In this document: in pieces, positions 62,284 to 64,000 of the stretch
Layout: each line of letters opens with the position of its first letter
How positions within the stretch are numbered: the stretch's first letter is position 1
Assembly: GCA_947648215.1 (NCBI GenBank)
Contig: CANSMW010000001.1
Location: 79,296 to 143,295 of the forward strand
Source: an uncultured Clostridium sp.
GTDB lineage: Bacteria > Bacillota > Clostridia > TANB77 > CAG-508
DNA: 64,000 nucleotides
Direction of reading: 5' to 3'
The notes under the pieces: generated by a model
Seen by the model: only the letters and a program-made list of their open reading frames with translations
Databases searched by the model: none
What the model was told of the DNA's origin: nothing
Program-made: the position numbers and the translations under genes

Positions 62284-64000
62284 TTAATCATATTCTATTT
62301 CATCCATTACGGAATCATTTTTATAATTATCTTGATATCTATTGTTCTGTCTTGAAAAATTTGTAGTATTCATGAAGTTAGTTTGCCAATTATCATATCC
62401 AAAATATTCCATCGTTCCAAACTCTCCTACTTTTCTTTGTTTCTTCTCGTATGCCAAACTATTAACATTTTGGAAATGTTTTATCATATCTCTTTCAGAT
62501 TCTGTTTTAAAAAATCTCCCCTTGAATTCTTTTAACGTCTGTTTTCCCCAACTTTTTTCAAAGCAAAACCAGAAAACATCACACCTTTGTGATAATTCTT
62601 TTATTTCATTAATTGGATCAAAATCACTGAATATAACAACTTTTTCTGCTTTTTTACTAATTAAATATTCATCAATTTCTTCACCATTTAGTTCTTGTAT
62701 TTGACTTTCTTCACCTTTTTTTATTGTAGTTGGTTCCCCTTTAGGATTCATATCATAATCATAATACATATTCCCTCTCCTTATTTCTCTAAGCCATGCT
62801 AACTCTTGCATTTCGATATGGTTTTTACATTGATTTATAATTTTTTGAAACTGTTTGGATGTACAATTCTTGGATATAGAATTAATTTGAATATACGCAT
62901 TTTGATTAAATCCAATAATTATTTTTACATCTTTTTTTAATATTCTTAATGCCATTGTTGATAATATTCTAATATACTTATCCATACTTCCCGATAAATC
63001 AAAATAAAACGATAGTGGTATATTTTCGCCTTTTCCACTTTCTTTCTTAAAACCATGTTTATCATACATCATTTGATTTAAATTCTTTGTCAGCTTATGT
63101 TTTATCAGATCCGTTATATTCCATTTTACCATTCCAATATCTTCTTGAAATGCTTCTTGCCTTTTATTCAATTCAGATTTTTTTGAAAATGTTTGACTAA
63201 AGAATCTGTCAATTAATGAGTTAATTACACTTTCTGGTATTTCTCGTTCATCTAAATCATTCATATAACTGCCTATATCATTTGTATGATTTCTGTTTGA
63301 CGGCTTTGACATATCCTCAAACATCTTTTTTACTTCTTCTTTTCTAGCCTTTTCCTCTGGTGTTTCTTCTCTTTTTGGCTTATTCTCGCTTTCTCCTTCT
63401 TGATTACTACTTTCTTGTTCGTTTGCTTGTTTTTGAGTATCTTCTGGTTTCTCTTCTTCGTTTATTTGGTCTTCTCTATTCTCGCTTTCTCCTTCTTGAT
63501 TACTACTTTCTTGTTCGTTTACTTGTTTTTGAGTATCTTCTGGTTTCTCTTCTTCGTTTATTTGGTCTTCTCTATTCTCGCCTTGTCCTTCTTGATTACT
63601 ACTTTCTTGTTCGTTTGCTTGTTTTTGAGTATCTTCTGGTTTCTCTTCTTCGTTTATTTGGTCTTCTCTATTCTCGCCTTGTCCTTCTTGATTACTATTT
63701 TCTTGTTCGTTTACTTGTTTTTGAGTATCTTCTGGTTTCTCTTCTTCGTTTATTTGGTCTTCTCTATTCTCGCCTTGTCCTTCTTGATTACTACTTTCTT
63801 GTTCGTTTACTTGTTTTTGAGTATCTTCTGGTTTCTCTTCTTCGTTTATTTGGTCTTCTCTATTCTCGCTTTCTCCTTCTTGATTACTACTTTCTTGTTC
63901 GTTTGCTTGTTTTTGAGTATCTTCTGGTTTCTCTTCTTCGTTTATTTGGTCTTCTCTATTCTCGCTTTCTCCTTCTTGATTACTACTTTCTTGTTCGTTT
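62284..64000 (-). CDS. VWA-domain protein with acidic 32-residue repeats, N-terminus beyond the window
   Basis: The frame stays open from the stop at 62284 to the right edge. The C-terminal ~270 residues form a von Willebrand A domain: YFDLSGSMDKYIRILS has the DxSxS MIDAS motif, and VVIFSDFDPINEIKEL the later metal Asp. Upstream, at least six copies of a 32-residue acidic repeat (unit containing NREDQINEEEKPEDTQKQ and NEQESSNQEG) precede it. An ATG at 63324 inside the frame is not the true start. It is the partner of the AAA+ gene; such VWA proteins often recruit substrates to MoxR ATPases. Confidence 0.82.
   Translation of the reverse strand, partial: NEQESSNQEGESENREDQINEEEKPEDTQKQANEQESSNQEGESENREDQINEEEKPEDTQKQVNEQESSNQEGQGENREDQINEEEKPEDTQKQVNEQENSNQEGQGENREDQINEEEKPEDTQKQANEQESSNQEGQGENREDQINEEEKPEDTQKQVNEQESSNQEGESENREDQINEEEKPEDTQKQANEQESSNQEGESENKPKREETPEEKARKEEVKKMFEDMSKPSNRNHTNDIGSYMNDLDEREIPESVINSLIDRFFSQTFSKKSELNKRQEAFQEDIGMVKWNITDLIKHKLTKNLNQMMYDKHGFKKESGKGENIPLSFYFDLSGSMDKYIRILSTMALRILKKDVKIIIGFNQNAYIQINSISKNCTSKQFQKIINQCKNHIEMQELAWLREIRRGNMYYDYDMNPKGEPTTIKKGEESQIQELNGEEIDEYLISKKAEKVVIFSDFDPINEIKELSQRCDVFWFCFEKSWGKQTLKEFKGRFFKTESERDMIKHFQNVNSLAYEKKQRKVGEFGTMEYFGYDNWQTNFMNTTNFSRQNNRYQDNYKNDSVMDEIEYD
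63396..64000. repeat. 96-bp in-frame tandem repeat array
   Basis: The word TGATTACTA recurs at 63401, 63497, 63593, 63689, 63785, 63881 and 63977, an exact 96-bp period. Units differ only at a few bases (CGCTTTCTCC versus CGCCTTGTCC, GCTTG versus ACTTG). The array continues past the right edge. Confidence 0.95.

Noticed and set aside
63324..63324. ATG at 63324 as start of the VWA protein
   Set aside because: The frame is open and coding-like far upstream through the acidic repeats to the window edge, and no binding site precedes this ATG.
63396..64000. CRISPR array
   Set aside because: The 96-bp periodic units are coding and have no unique spacers.

Overview
The window looks like a chromosomal segment of a very AT-rich Gram-positive bacterium of the Clostridia type, probably an uncultured gut lineage. 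This is inferred from the low GC content, AGGAGG-type ribosome binding sites, the PASTA kinase/phosphatase pair next to rlmN, rsgA and rpe, an LCP protein, a meso-diaminopimelate dehydrogenase, and ~48-bp palindromic repeats of a kind common in such genomes. Almost every gene is on the minus strand; the clear exception is the aspartate-semialdehyde dehydrogenase gene at 29659-30651. No rRNA, tRNA or CRISPR was seen.

Layout. 1-9101: an exopolysaccharide/capsule operon transcribed leftward from a consensus promoter at 9125-9153 (VanZ-like protein, initiating sugar transferase, rhamnosyltransferase-like GT, Wzy-like polymerase, four further glycosyltransferases, Wzx flippase, start of an epimerase). 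9311-15074: accessory island with a RloB/AAA ATPase pair (candidate phage defence), a YHYH/Big_2 surface protein and two paralogous AAA_14/DUF4143 ATPases. 15363-22994: LCP ligase, argS, membrane protein, pfkA, rhodanese, a cluster of DnaA boxes, rpe, rsgA. 23026-27695: PBECR4-like protein, a 200-bp element with terminal inverted repeats, prkC, stp, rlmN. 27900-34764: small membrane protein, divergent ddh/asd, an AAA ATPase, a ParE-type toxin-antitoxin pair, a metal P-type ATPase with its ArsR/SmtB repressor. 34928-43924: RND exporter with a long coiled-coil insertion, galE, lytic transglycosylase, polA, queH. 43958-51842: a second, partly decayed glycan cluster. 51937-57971: ruvB, rpiA, VanW-family protein, YlbF-like protein, GT4. 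58198-64000: an unfamiliar operon of an AAA+ ATPase, a von Willebrand A protein with 96-bp tandem repeats, and three unrecognised proteins.

Main discovery. Four genes that should be intact (argS, polA, rlmN and the initiating sugar transferase) are each interrupted at an in-frame CGG codon. In every case skipping the C, so that the next codon is GGA or GGT (Gly), restores the frame, and in three of them also a family motif (DDIIGTL in PolA, AACGQL in RlmN, IGKKGK in the transferase). In a manual scan of the sense strands I found only one other in-frame CGG in an intact-looking gene (codon 8 of the small ORF at 27900-28343) and one in a gene remnant, although more than 100 CGG triplets occur in the other two frames. 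This suggests that CGG is an unassigned or 'hungry' codon in this organism and that +1 frameshifting (or four-base decoding) at CGG is used, or tolerated, in essential genes.
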